From positions 51,463,676 through 51,527,675 of the forward strand of contig CM049311.1 of the NCBI GenBank assembly GCA_026874595.1: a stretch of 64,000 nt of DNA, in the 5' to 3' direction. Both the position numbers and the translations under genes were made by a program. Below, in pieces: positions 13,190-24,868 of this stretch (positions within the stretch are counted from its first letter, which is position 1; the number at the start of each line of letters is the position of its first letter). The DNA is from Sipunculus nudus. Its lineage: Eukaryota; Annelida; Sipuncula; Golfingiida; Sipunculidae. A model generated the notes under the pieces. The model worked only from the letters and a program-made list of their open reading frames with translations, was not told the origin of the DNA and searched no databases.

Positions 13190-13850
13190 AGCTCAGCTGT
13201 CTGAAAGTCAGCTGAGGTATAGGAATGGCGCTTTTAGCGCTGTCCGTCCGTCCGTCCGGTTGTCGTGTAATTTGGCCGTCGGTTAGCAAGGCACACATCG
13301 TTACCGCTCGCCCTAGAATATTTTAATTGAACATGCAGGGAGGTCAGTTACAAAATCAACTTTGAAACCTGAAATAAGGTCACTACGACCTATATCCACC
13401 CAAACTATAGGGCTTGTAAGTACCACCCAGAATAATGAAAAAGTTGATACCACACTCCAGTATCTTGATAATTAATGTATGGAGTACCATGAATTTTGCC
13501 TTGTATATTGACCATGACCAGGGCTGTCAGTTCCTGAAAGCCGTTGGCGCCACCTGTGTTTATTTTTCTTCAAATTTTTACGATTTCTGTTTTTGAGACT
13601 GTCAAATAACAGTCATAATGCCAGTTTCTCAGCTGTCAGTGGTTTTATCTAGTGTCCCGAAAAATAGTGTGGTAATTGATTATGACTGGTTTCTTCATTT
13701 CCTGAAGACTGCACTGGTGGTACCACCTGTACTTTTTCGATTTTTTAAATGCATTTTTTTTATTTATTTTGAGATTGCCAAATTATATTGATACTATCAG
13801 ATTCCTAACTGTGGTTTCATCTTGTGGCCTGAAATCTTGTGTGTTTATAA
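13190..13850 (+). repeat. Dispersed repeat with 5' AGCTCAGC hairpin, copy 1
   Basis: Begins with a hairpin (stem CTCAGCTG/CAGCTGAG at 13190-13217), then a run of GTCC repeats (13240-13258). The body shares phrases such as 'AACCTGAAAT.AGGTCACT' and 'CGCCACCTGT' with the copy at 39162. A third relative starts at 56976. No coding potential. It is likely a non-autonomous DNA element, class unknown. The 3' boundary is uncertain. Confidence 0.6.
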
Positions 13851-13851
13851 A

Positions 13852-14385
13852 GGCCCCGCTTTAATAAGGAGATGTCTTATAGTAATCACCCTGTCCGGCC
13901 GGCCGCCCGTCAGTTCGTCTTTCAGTTTGTCCGTGAAATTTGTTTCCCAATGATATACCTCCTGTTTAGATTGACATATAGATTTCAAACATAAATGATA
14001 TATTGCCCACCTCGAAGGCAAGAACACTATTGATTTTGGTGTCATGAGGTCAAAGGTCAAGGCAAAAGGGCCCACTTGTTAAGAAAGATTGTGGGTGCAT
14101 TTTGACTCAGAGTCAAACTTTCAACCTAAACCGTTTATCTTGCACATATAGCTGACCTGACGATAGAGGAAGAATATGATTGACATTGGGCTCACAAAGT
14201 CAAAGTAACAGGGCTCATCCAATCATAAATTAGTTTAAGGATGACAGCTCAAGTTTGGGTAGACAGCTGGCTTCGAACTTTATCACAGGACCTACATTTT
14301 GAAAAAGCTCATATATATTTACTTATAGACAAATTCAGCTAAGCGTCGAGAACCATTGGTCACTAGTTTCATTAGTGGCCGTTAA
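13852..14385. repeat. Probable second dispersed repeat
   Basis: Starts near AAGGCCCCGCTTTAATAAGG, followed by a GC-rich CCGGCCGGCCGCCCGTC stretch and 'AGGTCAAAGGTCAAGG' phrases typical of repeats elsewhere in this window. A 76-codon minus frame here has no recognised domain. The boundaries are inferred from where the flanking repeat cluster resumes. Confidence 0.4.
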
Positions 14386-14480
14386 TTCAACAGAGGTTGA
14401 TTAACCCGGTCACTATTGTAATAACGTTCACTATTGTAATAAATGTCGTTATTGATAAAAAATTTTCACACATGGAAGAC
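14386..14480. repeat. Resumption of the ACTATTGTAATAA repeat cluster
   Basis: Contains 'CCCGGTCACTATTGTAATAA' and then 'TATTGTAATAAATGTCGTTA', which reads as an inverted copy of 12811-12845. This is evidence that 13190-14385 interrupts one ancestral repeat. Confidence 0.6.
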
Positions 14481-14920
14481 ATAGAGAGACGTAGAGAGAA
14501 TCATGATAGAGGGAAAAAAACAGTTTTTGAGATAATGTCATGTAGTAAGTAATAATTCATTTAAAAGCGGATTATTATTACTGGGGGCTTTAAATACTGT
14601 ACCTTTTATAAATTTGATTTTTTTAAATGTTACAAAATCATGTGAAAATGAATGAAAAATTAAAAAGATATGTATATTATCAGAAAGATCCCAGTACCAT
14701 GTTTAAAATAGTTAGATATATGGGTTTCAAACAGTAATAATATCTTATCAAAAAAAGTTATGATGGCAGTTTTATTAGATTTTATGGAGGGTTTTTGTAA
14801 CTTCGTAGAATAAAAAACCTTTAAATACTGATGGTAATCAGGTTACATATTACACACCGACGTTTAAAGAAAATCTTTGTAATAGTCTAAATCCGGTGAT
14901 ACTGAATGTTAGCAGAGTTA
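14481..14920. other. No recognised feature
   Basis: AT-rich sequence between the repeat cluster and the next MITE. Nothing identified. Confidence 0.5.
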
Positions 14921-15269
14921 GGCCAAAATAAAAAAAAATGGTATGGTTCTCAGGCACTTTTTTTTCAGAAATCAATGCGGGCGGGCGTTTTTTTTTTTTT
15001 TTTTTTTTAATTTTTTTTTGTATGTTTCGATAAAAATGTCAAATGATAAGGGAAAAGCATGGTAATAAAAGATTTATTTTGCTAAACAAGTAAAAGCACT
15101 ACATAACAAAGGAAATTTTCTGATTTTATCTTCTTGAGAGAAATGTCCGAGCGGCTACAGCTCAAAATTGGTAAGTTTCTATTGAAAATCAAAATAAAAA
15201 TTTTTGATGCGGGGGGTTTAAAATTGATGCGGGCGGTGGCTGAGGACCATACCTTTTATTTTTTTGGCC
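14921..15269 (+). mobile_element. PIF/Harbinger-like MITE, copy 1
   Basis: The ends are inverted repeats of about 30 bp: GGCCAAAATA, then TGGTATGGTTCTCAGGCAC on the left, and on the right the complement ending TTTATTTTTTTGGCC. The bases flanking both ends are TTA, matching the 3-bp TWA target duplication of PIF/Harbinger. Internal poly-T and GCGGGCGGGCG runs sit next to each end. A second copy lies at 61796-62073 in the opposite orientation, with shared internal sequence such as GTAAAAGCACTACATAACAA. A 64-codon frame inside is not a gene. Confidence 0.85.
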
Positions 15270-17030
15270 TTAAAGCTGCTATCGGGATGTCATTTCAATT
15301 AGCTAGAATTTTAAAATTTTGCACCTAAAGATATTCATAGCGAAATCAGAGTGGAGCCGTTAATGGACTCACTGTGGTTGGCTTGACATCCAGGTAGTAA
15401 CCGTCCACGTCTAAACAGAGGACGGTTGTGTTTTGCGGGAAATAAAGAACAATAACACACTACATGTGACTGCGACGGCACCTGTAAGTTTTTATGTCAG
15501 TTCAAAATGTTTTTATACCACCCACTGCCGCAATACGCTTCATTGTAAGAGGTTTATAAAGGGTTCCTAATGACAAATAAGCTTTGTACACAGATCAAAT
15601 TTAACCGAGCATAAAACCTTACTCTTCACACCTGGATATCACAAAATACACCAACACAATTAATCAGTGTTATCGGATGTTTAATAGTTTTTGTGGTGAT
15701 TTCTTTCAATTTAAAGCTGATGGTAGATAATTGTCTAAAATACCGTGACAACGCTATGATTTATCCAGGCATAGGATGTAAGGATGTTTTAATCCCCATC
15801 TTGACTATTATTTTATACGGTTAAAATGAACTTTATAACAAACTCATTCAATCTAGAGGAAGGAAGTAATTAACTGTGGAAGATTAATTAGATCCCGGGA
15901 TAATTTACTATGACCTGGGATTCAGTCACGTGATGCGTGCCGCCCGGCACAGCAACATGCTACATTCAGCTTGGCTCGTCTTTCTTCTGTTGCTATCAAA
16001 CGGCTTCATAAGGACAAGTGGTGTTTCAGAATGAAATCTGTACAGTTTCCTTCATGATTCATAACTTGCCCAAATTACGGGCACCAAGTGTGTGATGGAT
16101 ATCCTATTGGCGTACTCCCTAGGCGTCACACTTTTTTTTTGGTGGGGGGGGGGGGATTAGTATGAGGGGTTCCTCAAAAAGTACAATTTAAAGATTAGCG
16201 GTAACGTTTAAATGTTTGGTGTTTTAGCTTTCAGAAATTCTAAACTTGGCAAAGGACTCAATCAATTCATTTTGTCGCAATTTTGCTAACTAAAAAGTCT
16301 ATAACAAGGAAAATTGATATGTTGTCTCATTTTGGATTGATCAGTTGTCAAGTTTTGCTAGAGGGGCGGAAAAAAGGTAGGTACGCCGCTGGATATCCCT
16401 ATGGGTTGATGTACTTATAGCCCTGGTTAACAAAATTTTTAGCACGTATACCGCACATCCCCTTATTTATATCAAATAACAGCAAAAAGTCCAACAAACG
16501 ATAAGAAAAGCTTTAATGTCTAAATGATAAATGGCTAAGTGAATATAACTATATGAAACGTACAATAAAAAACAAATTAAGCATTACCTATTAAAAGACT
16601 GATACAAAACTGAACAAGTGGTCAGTCTATGTTAATTACCTCCTTGCTTTGTCAAGGTGTACTTTCTTGTATTTTTTCATTTACCTGTTATTCTTCTACA
16701 TACAGGTCTTTGTTTTTGCTTCTGCTTTATTTTGATTACTAGAGGAGCATGACGGCTATCTTAACTTTTTTTAGTTTCCTTATTATTATATTATTATATA
16801 AATTTGATTTTCTGAAATTCAAAATTCAATACATTTTTTGCATAATATGTCTGTTCATATTCCTATAAACTGTGCAATTGCAAGCTTTTGTCTTTTTTAT
16901 TTTTTTTTCTGGTGTTATTTTCATATTTATATTACTGCCATATCAATAATATGATATTTACACATAAGTTTATATACTTGATGTTTTAATTTGCTGTCTT
17001 TGACGTCAGAGTCAGGTATTATTTCATATA
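15270..17030. other. No recognised feature
   Basis: No long open frame. A run of T followed by G (about 16132-16155) is low complexity. Nothing else identified. Confidence 0.5.
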
Positions 17031-17322
17031 GACTATAGTCCATTTCATCCCCTCATGTCCACCTGTTTTTTGCTATAAAAATTTTTATTAGTTACATTTC
17101 AAGGGAAACAAAAATAATGGAGAGTAGAGGATTAAAGGACCTGATTTTAAACAAGGTAAATAAATGCCTACCTTACACCTTATTTAAGAAACAGAATAAT
17201 TAGAAAATATCAGAAATCAGTCTACATTTTACAACATATCAGACCCACTTATGGCGGTCAAGGTCATTGGTCACATGCAAAAACTGCCTCAACTGACAGT
17301 TGCTGATTGGATAATCAGCCTT
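17031..17322 (+). repeat. Dispersed 290-bp repeat, copy 1
   Basis: Matches the reverse complement of about 60690-60965 along its whole length, including CATGTCCACCTGTTTTTT-like, ATATCAGACC.(C/G)CTTATGGCG and GTCACATGCAAAAAC segments. The 82-codon frame at 17251-17499 starts inside it and is therefore unlikely to be a gene. The left end contains the palindrome ACTATAGT. No clear terminal inverted repeats. Confidence 0.8.
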
Positions 17323-18997
17323 TGTGCGGTGATATCAACGTTTTCTGGCCAATTTTATGAAAGCTCCAAGGGATCACCTTTAGTTTATAAAGGTCAGATA
17401 GGTGATTGGGCCCCTTTAATTATAGACCTGAAGAAAACGAATGCAAAAATCCTGTTAGTAGTCCAATTATCTAATTTTGTCTTTTGCATGTGCATGTAAT
17501 TTGCTTTGATTCGACCAGATGCAGATGAAAACAATAATTTTAAAAATAGGTCGGAATGGATCAGTGTAAATGAAAAAAAATCCTGCTAGCGGAACTCATA
17601 TGTCGCTAAAATGAAATGTATTCATTGTCACAAGTCAGTCGATATATTTAATGGTTGCTGATGTATTTAAGCGTAGAAGTTAGGTTTAAGCCCTTGCCTG
17701 GAACACCTGTCCTCTTGAAGTGACGTCTAGGGTCGCCAAGGGACGCCCAGGGTGTACTTTCCGTAAATTTTTGATTGGCGACATGTCAATTTCAAAGCTG
17801 TTGTCGAACCTTAGAGATAAAAGGACAAAAAGAAACCTTTTTGTGGCATTTTGGTAGCTTAGGCTTAAGTATTGTTACATATGTGTGGTACATAGAGGCG
17901 CAGCTGGCTTTGGCATGGACTTTTTTTTATATAATGTTATTGTATGATCTCAAACCGCCAAGGCGATGGACATATGTCGTTTTTGTGATGAGTCTGCAGT
18001 ATAGGCCTACGCAGAAAATCGCTTTTGAGATCACGTGACTTAAAGCTACTTCCACCCTCTGGATGTTTTTGCACATGTGAAAGGTATGAACCTACAAATA
18101 TAATTGATGTATAAATTTCTGACATCGGGGAGCTACTATCTGTGATAGGAACGAATTTGTGAACAGAGTCCAGGATCGAGCACCCTGAAAAAGTTTAGAC
18201 AGCCCCTGGGACGTGTTTGACGTCACAGCCAGACCCCGGTTGCGCGTCCACGTGTCTCCAGAAAGGCCGACGGGTAGAACTGGTCAAGTGAGGCGGAAGA
18301 ATCTTCAGATGACGAAGTCTGAGACACCGTAAAAGGAGAATAAAGCAGCGATATTAGATCTGTAGCTGTTATGGTAACTTCGACATTAACCTCATTTAAT
18401 TTGAGCCATGTAGTTAGAAAGTCAACACGCTAACAGGTTTGATTCCAGTGACGAAGCGACAGGCTGTTCAAAATCAAGGATGGAGTCTGCGGGAATTTTA
18501 AGGGATATTCTGGTGATTATTATCTAAATAACGAGATAATTCAGTTATATAATATTTTAAGCAATAAAATGTAGAGTAGTGAATCTTGACATGGTCGAAT
18601 TTGTTCAATATCGCTCCCGACGCTTTGTAACAAAGTTTTTTGTTTTTATAGCAATGTTGTGACTGGTGCCGTGGTGGCATGTTTATCAGCTGATAATCAA
18701 CATGGTTTTGCCATAAGAATATAGCGCTGGTCCCTTCCTTTTATAATAGTTTATAAATACGTGCTTCATAATCAGAAATGCAAAATTGTTGTTTTGACAT
18801 TGATAAGCGCTTTTTGTTTAGCAGTAGTATTACTATATATACTATTCGTTAAGTGAGTTTTTATTTTGCAGGCCTAACCTTATGATAAGCCCCATAAGTA
18901 CCACACACGGAGCTGGTCTTAAATGAAGTATGAACCACATCAACCCCGATTGAGAGTGGTCCTAATTTTTTAAAGTACTGTCTCTGTGTCTTCGCCT
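17323..18997. other. No recognised feature
   Basis: Contains open frames of 60-87 codons on both strands without recognisable domains. No tandem array or TIR pair seen. Confidence 0.45.
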
Positions 18998-19020
18998 CCC
19001 CCCCCCCCCCCCCCCCCCCC
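18998..19020. repeat. Poly-C tract
   Basis: 23 consecutive C. Similar homopolymer runs: 9355-9369 (G), 44916-44932 (C), 53628-53644 (C). Confidence 0.95.
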
Positions 19021-19121
19021 ATCATCATGGACAATGATACATACTTTTGATTATTTATATGATTTATTATAACACATAAACACTCCTTCCTTTTAAAAAT
19101 CAATTCAATACATATATAAAT

Positions 19122-19129
19122 AAATATAA

Positions 19130-19160
<31 letters not shown>

Positions 19161-19215
19161 TGGAGAGAGAGAGAGAGAGAGAGAGAGAAGGAGAGAGAGA
19201 GGGAGAGAGAGGGGG
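19122..19215. repeat. (TAAA)/(TA)n(GA)n microsatellite
   Basis: ATAAAT repeats pass into (TA)n and then (GA)n/(GGGA). Confidence 0.9.
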
Positions 19216-21094
19216 GTTTAATAAATTTAAATAAATAATACAAAGCATGAAAAACCCATTTTTAAATGAATTATGAAAGAGTCATGTATCATGATAGAAA
19301 AAGCACACACATATTACATTTATATATACACACAGTCCATATAGTTCTTTATATAGTACTCCACCCTATGGCTAGTATTATTCAGTATTATATTAATTGG
19401 CATTGTAAGTAAAGTAAAGTAAAAGTTTACAAGTAAAGTACTTGATATACAGCCTCAGTTAGGCTTTACTTGAGAAAATTAAAATTTACAAGCAAGATTA
19501 TTAGAATAATTGCTCTGTTTTTCTTCGGCCTGATGTAAAACAGTTTATCTGGATTTCAGGGTTACTTCTTGTACCCTCCAAATTTAAGAATTGTGTAATA
19601 TAAAATATAAAGAAAATGTGTCCAGAAGCCGTACATTCCACTCTGATAGCAGATTTAATTCTAAGAAAAGTACATTTACAATAAATTATAATTTTAAATT
19701 ATAATAATTCAGCAATAATACCAATTTACCCATATGTTGCCTTTGGTCAGGTTGATCAGTATCTGTATAGGTATATTTGGATTAAATGCAAGGGTACTTA
19801 TGCCAATGTATCATCTGAAGGTGCAAGTGTAACATCTTTGAGTGCTATATGGCAAATTCCAACAAGGCAGGAGAGAGGCTGCTGAAACAGATTTGGGGTT
19901 GTCTTTATGACGGACAGGGTAATTTGTTATTATCTTTAACATTTGTGAGTACTAAGACACTAATGTTGGCTTCGACAACAACGACTTTGATTGGATGGGA
20001 CAATGCTGCAGCTGGGTTATTTGAGACAGCAGCCTTCTCGTCTGTAGTGATGTCCTTCTAATCACATTGATCTGATCTGAACAGCATACAACCTTCTTCA
20101 CAATCTGCAGTGTATAACATGACTGCTCTAATTTAACATTACTAGCCACAAAGACGTATAATCGAAATGTGTTATTTTCAAGAGCCTGAACACTAGTATA
20201 TCAAGAATGGCACCCATACATGTCATTACAATGAATTTACACAACAAACGCACACAATATATATAGCATATTTTTACTAAAAACAAATTATTTGTACACC
20301 ATATATTTATATATATACATGTATACACATTTATATACTCTACTGGTATATATTATATATACAAGTATTACATACTCATTACATTTTAAACACACCTTTT
20401 AAAGTATTATATGTATGTGTGTGTGCTGACCTGGCACGGATTATTTTTGTTTTATGAAACAAATGGTTAAAAACTTTGCATATCACATTTTATTAAACAA
20501 ATAAACACTTTCAAAACAGAATATAACATTTATCATAAAAGAAACTCAAAAGAAACATTTAAAAGAAAGCTCAGAGTGAAAACATCCCCACCCCATATAC
20601 AACACATGTTTAATGTTAGAAAACCTATTTTTATATTATTTTGGGCACTGAACTAAATATGTTGGAATGGTGTATTTCTTAAAATTTTTAATTGTCTGAT
20701 ATTTCAAAAGATCTGAAAAATTAAAAAGAATTAAGTATTTTGAATATTGTCAACAATAAGCTAAAACGACTTTTAACGTGGGTTTATAATATTTTAGAAT
20801 CCTATTCATTGTTTCTTCAACTTTAGGGCCTTTGCTGAGGCACCATGCACCGAGTTGTCATGTAACCCCTCGGGTCATACGCGTCTTGAAACTTGTAAAA
20901 AAAGTGTAAAAAAAAAATAAAGTGATTTTCATTTACGAGCATCGATCAAACACATTTAATTATAATTTGATTGATTGATCAGTTGGATATTATTAAATTT
21001 ACACCAGCAACAAGCAGCTATATGTTGGTTGTCACATAACACGTCGCTTGAAATCCCGATACGGTGACAGTGCAGTCTGCGTGGTGCCAGCTTT
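19216..21094. other. No recognised feature
   Basis: AT-rich. Overlapping 60-70 codon frames at 19849-20328 lack domains. Nothing supported. Confidence 0.5.
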
Positions 21095-21210
21095 CTAGTG
21101 TGGGGGCATATGTCACCGAGTAATTTTTCCCTGTAAAAAGTGGACACCCTACATTTTTGTGATCCTTAGACCTTAACCTTTAACAAAAAATTATGGTGCC
21201 AATTTTTCTT
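21095..21210 (+). repeat. Dispersed repeat, inverted partner of 24752-24868
   Basis: Shares 'TAGTGT.GGGGCATATGT', 'CGAGTAA.TTTT', 'GACACCCTA' and 'TATGGTGCCAATTTTT' in the same order with the reverse complement of 24752-24868. It is an old diverged copy of an unnamed family. Confidence 0.7.
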
Positions 21211-23641
21211 TAGTGGTTTTGTAATTTTTCAGGTCAAATTTGATTTTAGAGTTAAAATTGAGGGACAATATATATAAATATTTATTACAGAGGGAAATTT
21301 AGCAAAAAAACACCTCAAAATGGTTAGTAAGATATATTACATCACAATAAACTAGACTAGACACACAAAGACTGCGTTAAGACATTTATACCAATATTAG
21401 AGAGCACTCGTAGAGCGCATACCTTCGCCAACATGGATCAGCATCAAGATCCATCAGACTAACCAGGAATAATTAATCATGTGTTGTATGGCCACCGGTA
21501 TATTGTTTTACAAAATTTCATTGATAAATTCATTAAAAAAAATTGTATATAGACACCAAAGTATCCTGGGGTAGTTTGTGGAATGTGTTTGGCAGACCAC
21601 TTGCTCATTTCAGATAACCTGTATCGTATACAGTATGTCCTGTTTTCCCTGGTTTTAACCATTGACTAAATATTTGCTTCATTCATACATAACATATGAA
21701 AATGGCCCTGTTATTCTTCCATTTAATATGATTTTGCTGTTGCGCTATCCTATTATTCGATTATTACATCACCAACCTCACTATCCGCTTGCTGATGGTG
21801 AAGATATAGAAACCCGTCTCTTACGGTTAGTTTAACCAAAGTATATCTTTAGGTTCCTGAGGAATTCTAAGTAGTATTTTTATGATTTAGTCATGATCAA
21901 AGAAATAATTTATAAAAGTTTTAGGTGGATTACTAATTTTTTTAGAATATTTTGTGAAGAATAAACAACAGACAAAAAGGACAACTTTGACTTTATTTAG
22001 TGCCATATTCTCACTAACCCAACCCAAAGTTTTAGGAAATGCTACCTAGTCCAGCATTCACAGTGAAATGAAGTACATATTAAGAAACAAGAAAAATAAT
22101 AATCATATTTAGAACGTTGATCATATAACCTCAGCTTTGTGCGGGCAATATCATATCATTCTGGAGCAATTATACCTTCTTTGAAGTAGCTATTTTCATC
22201 AGTTATTTTACTATTCGTTGCAAATCTTTTGTAAGCCGGGCAACATTAGGCAGTTTACAGCAGACAACTATTTACAGACATTTACAGCAGAATGAGAGAT
22301 GTAAAGGACATAATTAACATTGAATGAAATGCATGTTTTGCTGAAGAATTCATTAAAGAGAATGTTTAAAAAAAAACAAAGGGACCTCAGAAAATGTAGA
22401 AGTTTGAGAAAGTCCTCTTCAAGGAAACATATTTGAAATTAAATATCAAATCATAACAAAAAAAGTGTCATCATGAGTCATAATGTTATCGTACGTGTTT
22501 ACAAATGTTCTTCTATGCCATCTCCCCCCCCCCCCACCCACCCCCCAGGTCTTTTTTTTAAAAACGATTTTGTTTGGTAGGCCAATTTTATTATACATTT
22601 ATGGGAATATAAAACCGAGGCATTCAGGATATACCAGGACAATTACAAGCACGGACAAAATTGGTAAAACCAATGATAAAGTTTAAATATAACAACGGTA
22701 AATGTTAAATGTTAAAAGTTAAATGCTTGTTAATTATTATTGAATTCCTGCTGCTTCTTTTTCATTATTATTAAATGACTTGTGATGGCACAATTGCAAC
22801 ATATAGGCTTCATCCTTCCGAACAATATCACTGGTAAAATTTTTTTTGTATGAAAATAGTAATCTGTAGATGATGAGTAGTACCCAGCTTGTACTATCTA
22901 TATATAATGCAAACTATGAAATGAAGAATAGAAACTATTCTGATATTTATCAAATCTGATTGGTTATGTCATTAAATGCAGGGTATGTCAGATGCAGCAG
23001 AGTAATGTACATCTTTGATTGGAGCCCATGTTCTTTTTATCATTTTTATACCAAATAACTCCAGACAAAATCTAAAGCATTGTATGCCTGCTTAACTAAT
23101 GCTGGTTCCCCTTAAATCGTGATTAAGAATAAGTTTTTTTAAGTGCACAAGCTAACAAAATGACATTTGCTATATACAAGAAACAAACGCCTTAAATGTA
23201 ATTAAAGGTTTTTGCATTCCTTTTTTTTTCATATTAAGTTATTGTAATTTTTATAGAAAAAAAACCCATAAAAACAATAAATTCTTTGGGCTAAAATATG
23301 GGGGTCGGTATAGAGGAAGTCAACATTAATGTTGTTCAAATAGCACATACAAACCCCTTTTAAGTAATTTAAACTTCTCTGATATAGCACATTTTCAAGT
23401 AAATTTCAAGTAACTAAATCTCAAAGAAACATGGTTCGTGTTTCTTACTGCTTGACCAACTTACTGCTAATGATCTCACCTTAATAATAAATTGTTTAAA
23501 AGTAGGAATAATTAAATCATTTTTTGTATGTTCATTTGGCAAATGTTAAAATTAAATATTAAAACATGTCTTGTAAAGCAATATTTTATTTTAAATGATT
23601 TTGGAAGAAAATACAATTGTGTATGAATGCCATTGAGGTTA

Positions 23642-23645
<4 letters not shown>
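21211..23645. other. No recognised feature
   Basis: AT-rich. A C/CCA-rich tract lies at about 22523-22548. A 67-codon frame there has no domain. Nothing else supported. Confidence 0.5.

Positions 23646-23713
<68 letters not shown>
23646..23713. repeat. (CT)n(TA)n microsatellite
   Basis: About 20 CT units followed by about 15 TA units. The 107-codon minus frame across it is an artefact of the repeat. Confidence 0.95.
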
Positions 23714-23716
<3 letters not shown>

Positions 23717-23795
23717 GTAATACTAATACATAATATTATATAATATACTAATATATATATATATACTAATATAATGATAAGTGTGGGTCTGGAGT

Positions 23796-23866
23796 AAGAG
23801 TGACGCCTTTTAGATAGACTAATATTAATAAACATGTTACTATCTAAAAGGCAACATTCTTACTCT
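23796..23866. repeat. Foldback hairpin
   Basis: Arms of about 24 bp: GTAAGAGTGACGCCTTTTAG (from 23796) pairs with CTATCTAAAAGGCAACATTC with two or three mismatches. The loop is about 22 bp. Possibly a MITE relic. Confidence 0.7.
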
Positions 23867-24751
23867 CTACACATATATTTGTGTGTGTGTGTGAGTGCCT
23901 TTCATTTTTGTGTATAGGAAAATAAGTGTCTAGGAAACTATACGGGCTGGAGCTACCTTCCTGGATAGCTTAAATGACTAGAGATTACCACTGCTTATAG
24001 AAAAAAAGGTACATACACATTTATAACAGTATGTGCATTATCCCACGGCAGTAGTTCATCAGTTTGGCTGAATGCAACATTTTTCTGGCGAAACCATCCC
24101 TGTACACTGACAATCTCCAAATTCACCTGTGTCATTCATTGTTATGGTTCTGTGTGTGAGTAAACACAGTCCACGTGTGTCTGTCTACCATAACAAGACT
24201 GTAGACCATCACTAGAATTCTGATCTTGCGCTTGCACAATTCCCAAACTAGGAGAAATTATATGACAGAAAAAAAACACAAGAAACACTTTGGTGATGCT
24301 TGAAAAATCTTGATTTGTAAAGTAGCGCGGTATGGCCACCAGTTGGCGTGCGCGCTTTGTTTATATTTGTACCACTGATCTCGCAAACCTTACATCACTT
24401 ATGTACAGGAGTACTCAAATGGTTTACAATGAAATATTAGCAGATACGATCATATTTTCAGGAGAAAAAAATTAAGCTATGTATGTAAAGCATTTAACAC
24501 AATATGTGTAAATAAAATATACTTGGTATATGTGAATAGGTACATTTAATATAAACAAAAAATGATTTTAGACAATCCCAAACTGTTCAGAGAACTAAGT
24601 TTGCGTGTTTCGTATGTAAATACAATTAAAAAAACCTTTCTTATCCTCTTGTCCCTGCTTACCTTGTTTATGTTTCGGTCACAGTTTATTTATTTAACGT
24701 TTTAAATAGCATTTTAATACAAGCTGAAAGACATGTCAAAACTGAATAAAA
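23867..24751. other. No recognised feature
   Basis: A short (GT)n run at about 23880-23893. A 65-codon minus frame at 24142-24339 has a hydrophobic stretch but no known domain. No gene supported. Confidence 0.5.
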
Positions 24752-24868
24752 AATTGGCACCATATTTTAAAGGCTTCATAGAAAGGTGAAGAACAAAAAT
24801 GCATAGGGTGTCACATTTTTACAAACAAAATTTACTCGGGACGAATTTGCTACATATGCCCCTACACT
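24752..24868 (-). repeat. Dispersed repeat, inverted partner of 21095-21210
   Basis: The reverse complement matches 21095-21210, with blocks such as GGGGCATATGT and TATGGTGCCAATTTTT in the same order. The two copies lie 3.6 kb apart in inverted orientation. Confidence 0.7.

Noticed and set aside
17251-17499. 82-codon plus frame as a small gene
   Set aside because: Its first part lies inside a dispersed repeat that has another copy at 60690-60965.
23512-23835. 107-codon minus frame with Arg-Glu and Tyr-Ile repeats
   Set aside because: It is a translation of the (CT)n(TA)n microsatellite.
24142-24339. 65-codon minus frame with a hydrophobic stretch as a secreted peptide
   Set aside because: No cleavage-site context, conserved cysteines or flanking exon could be supported.
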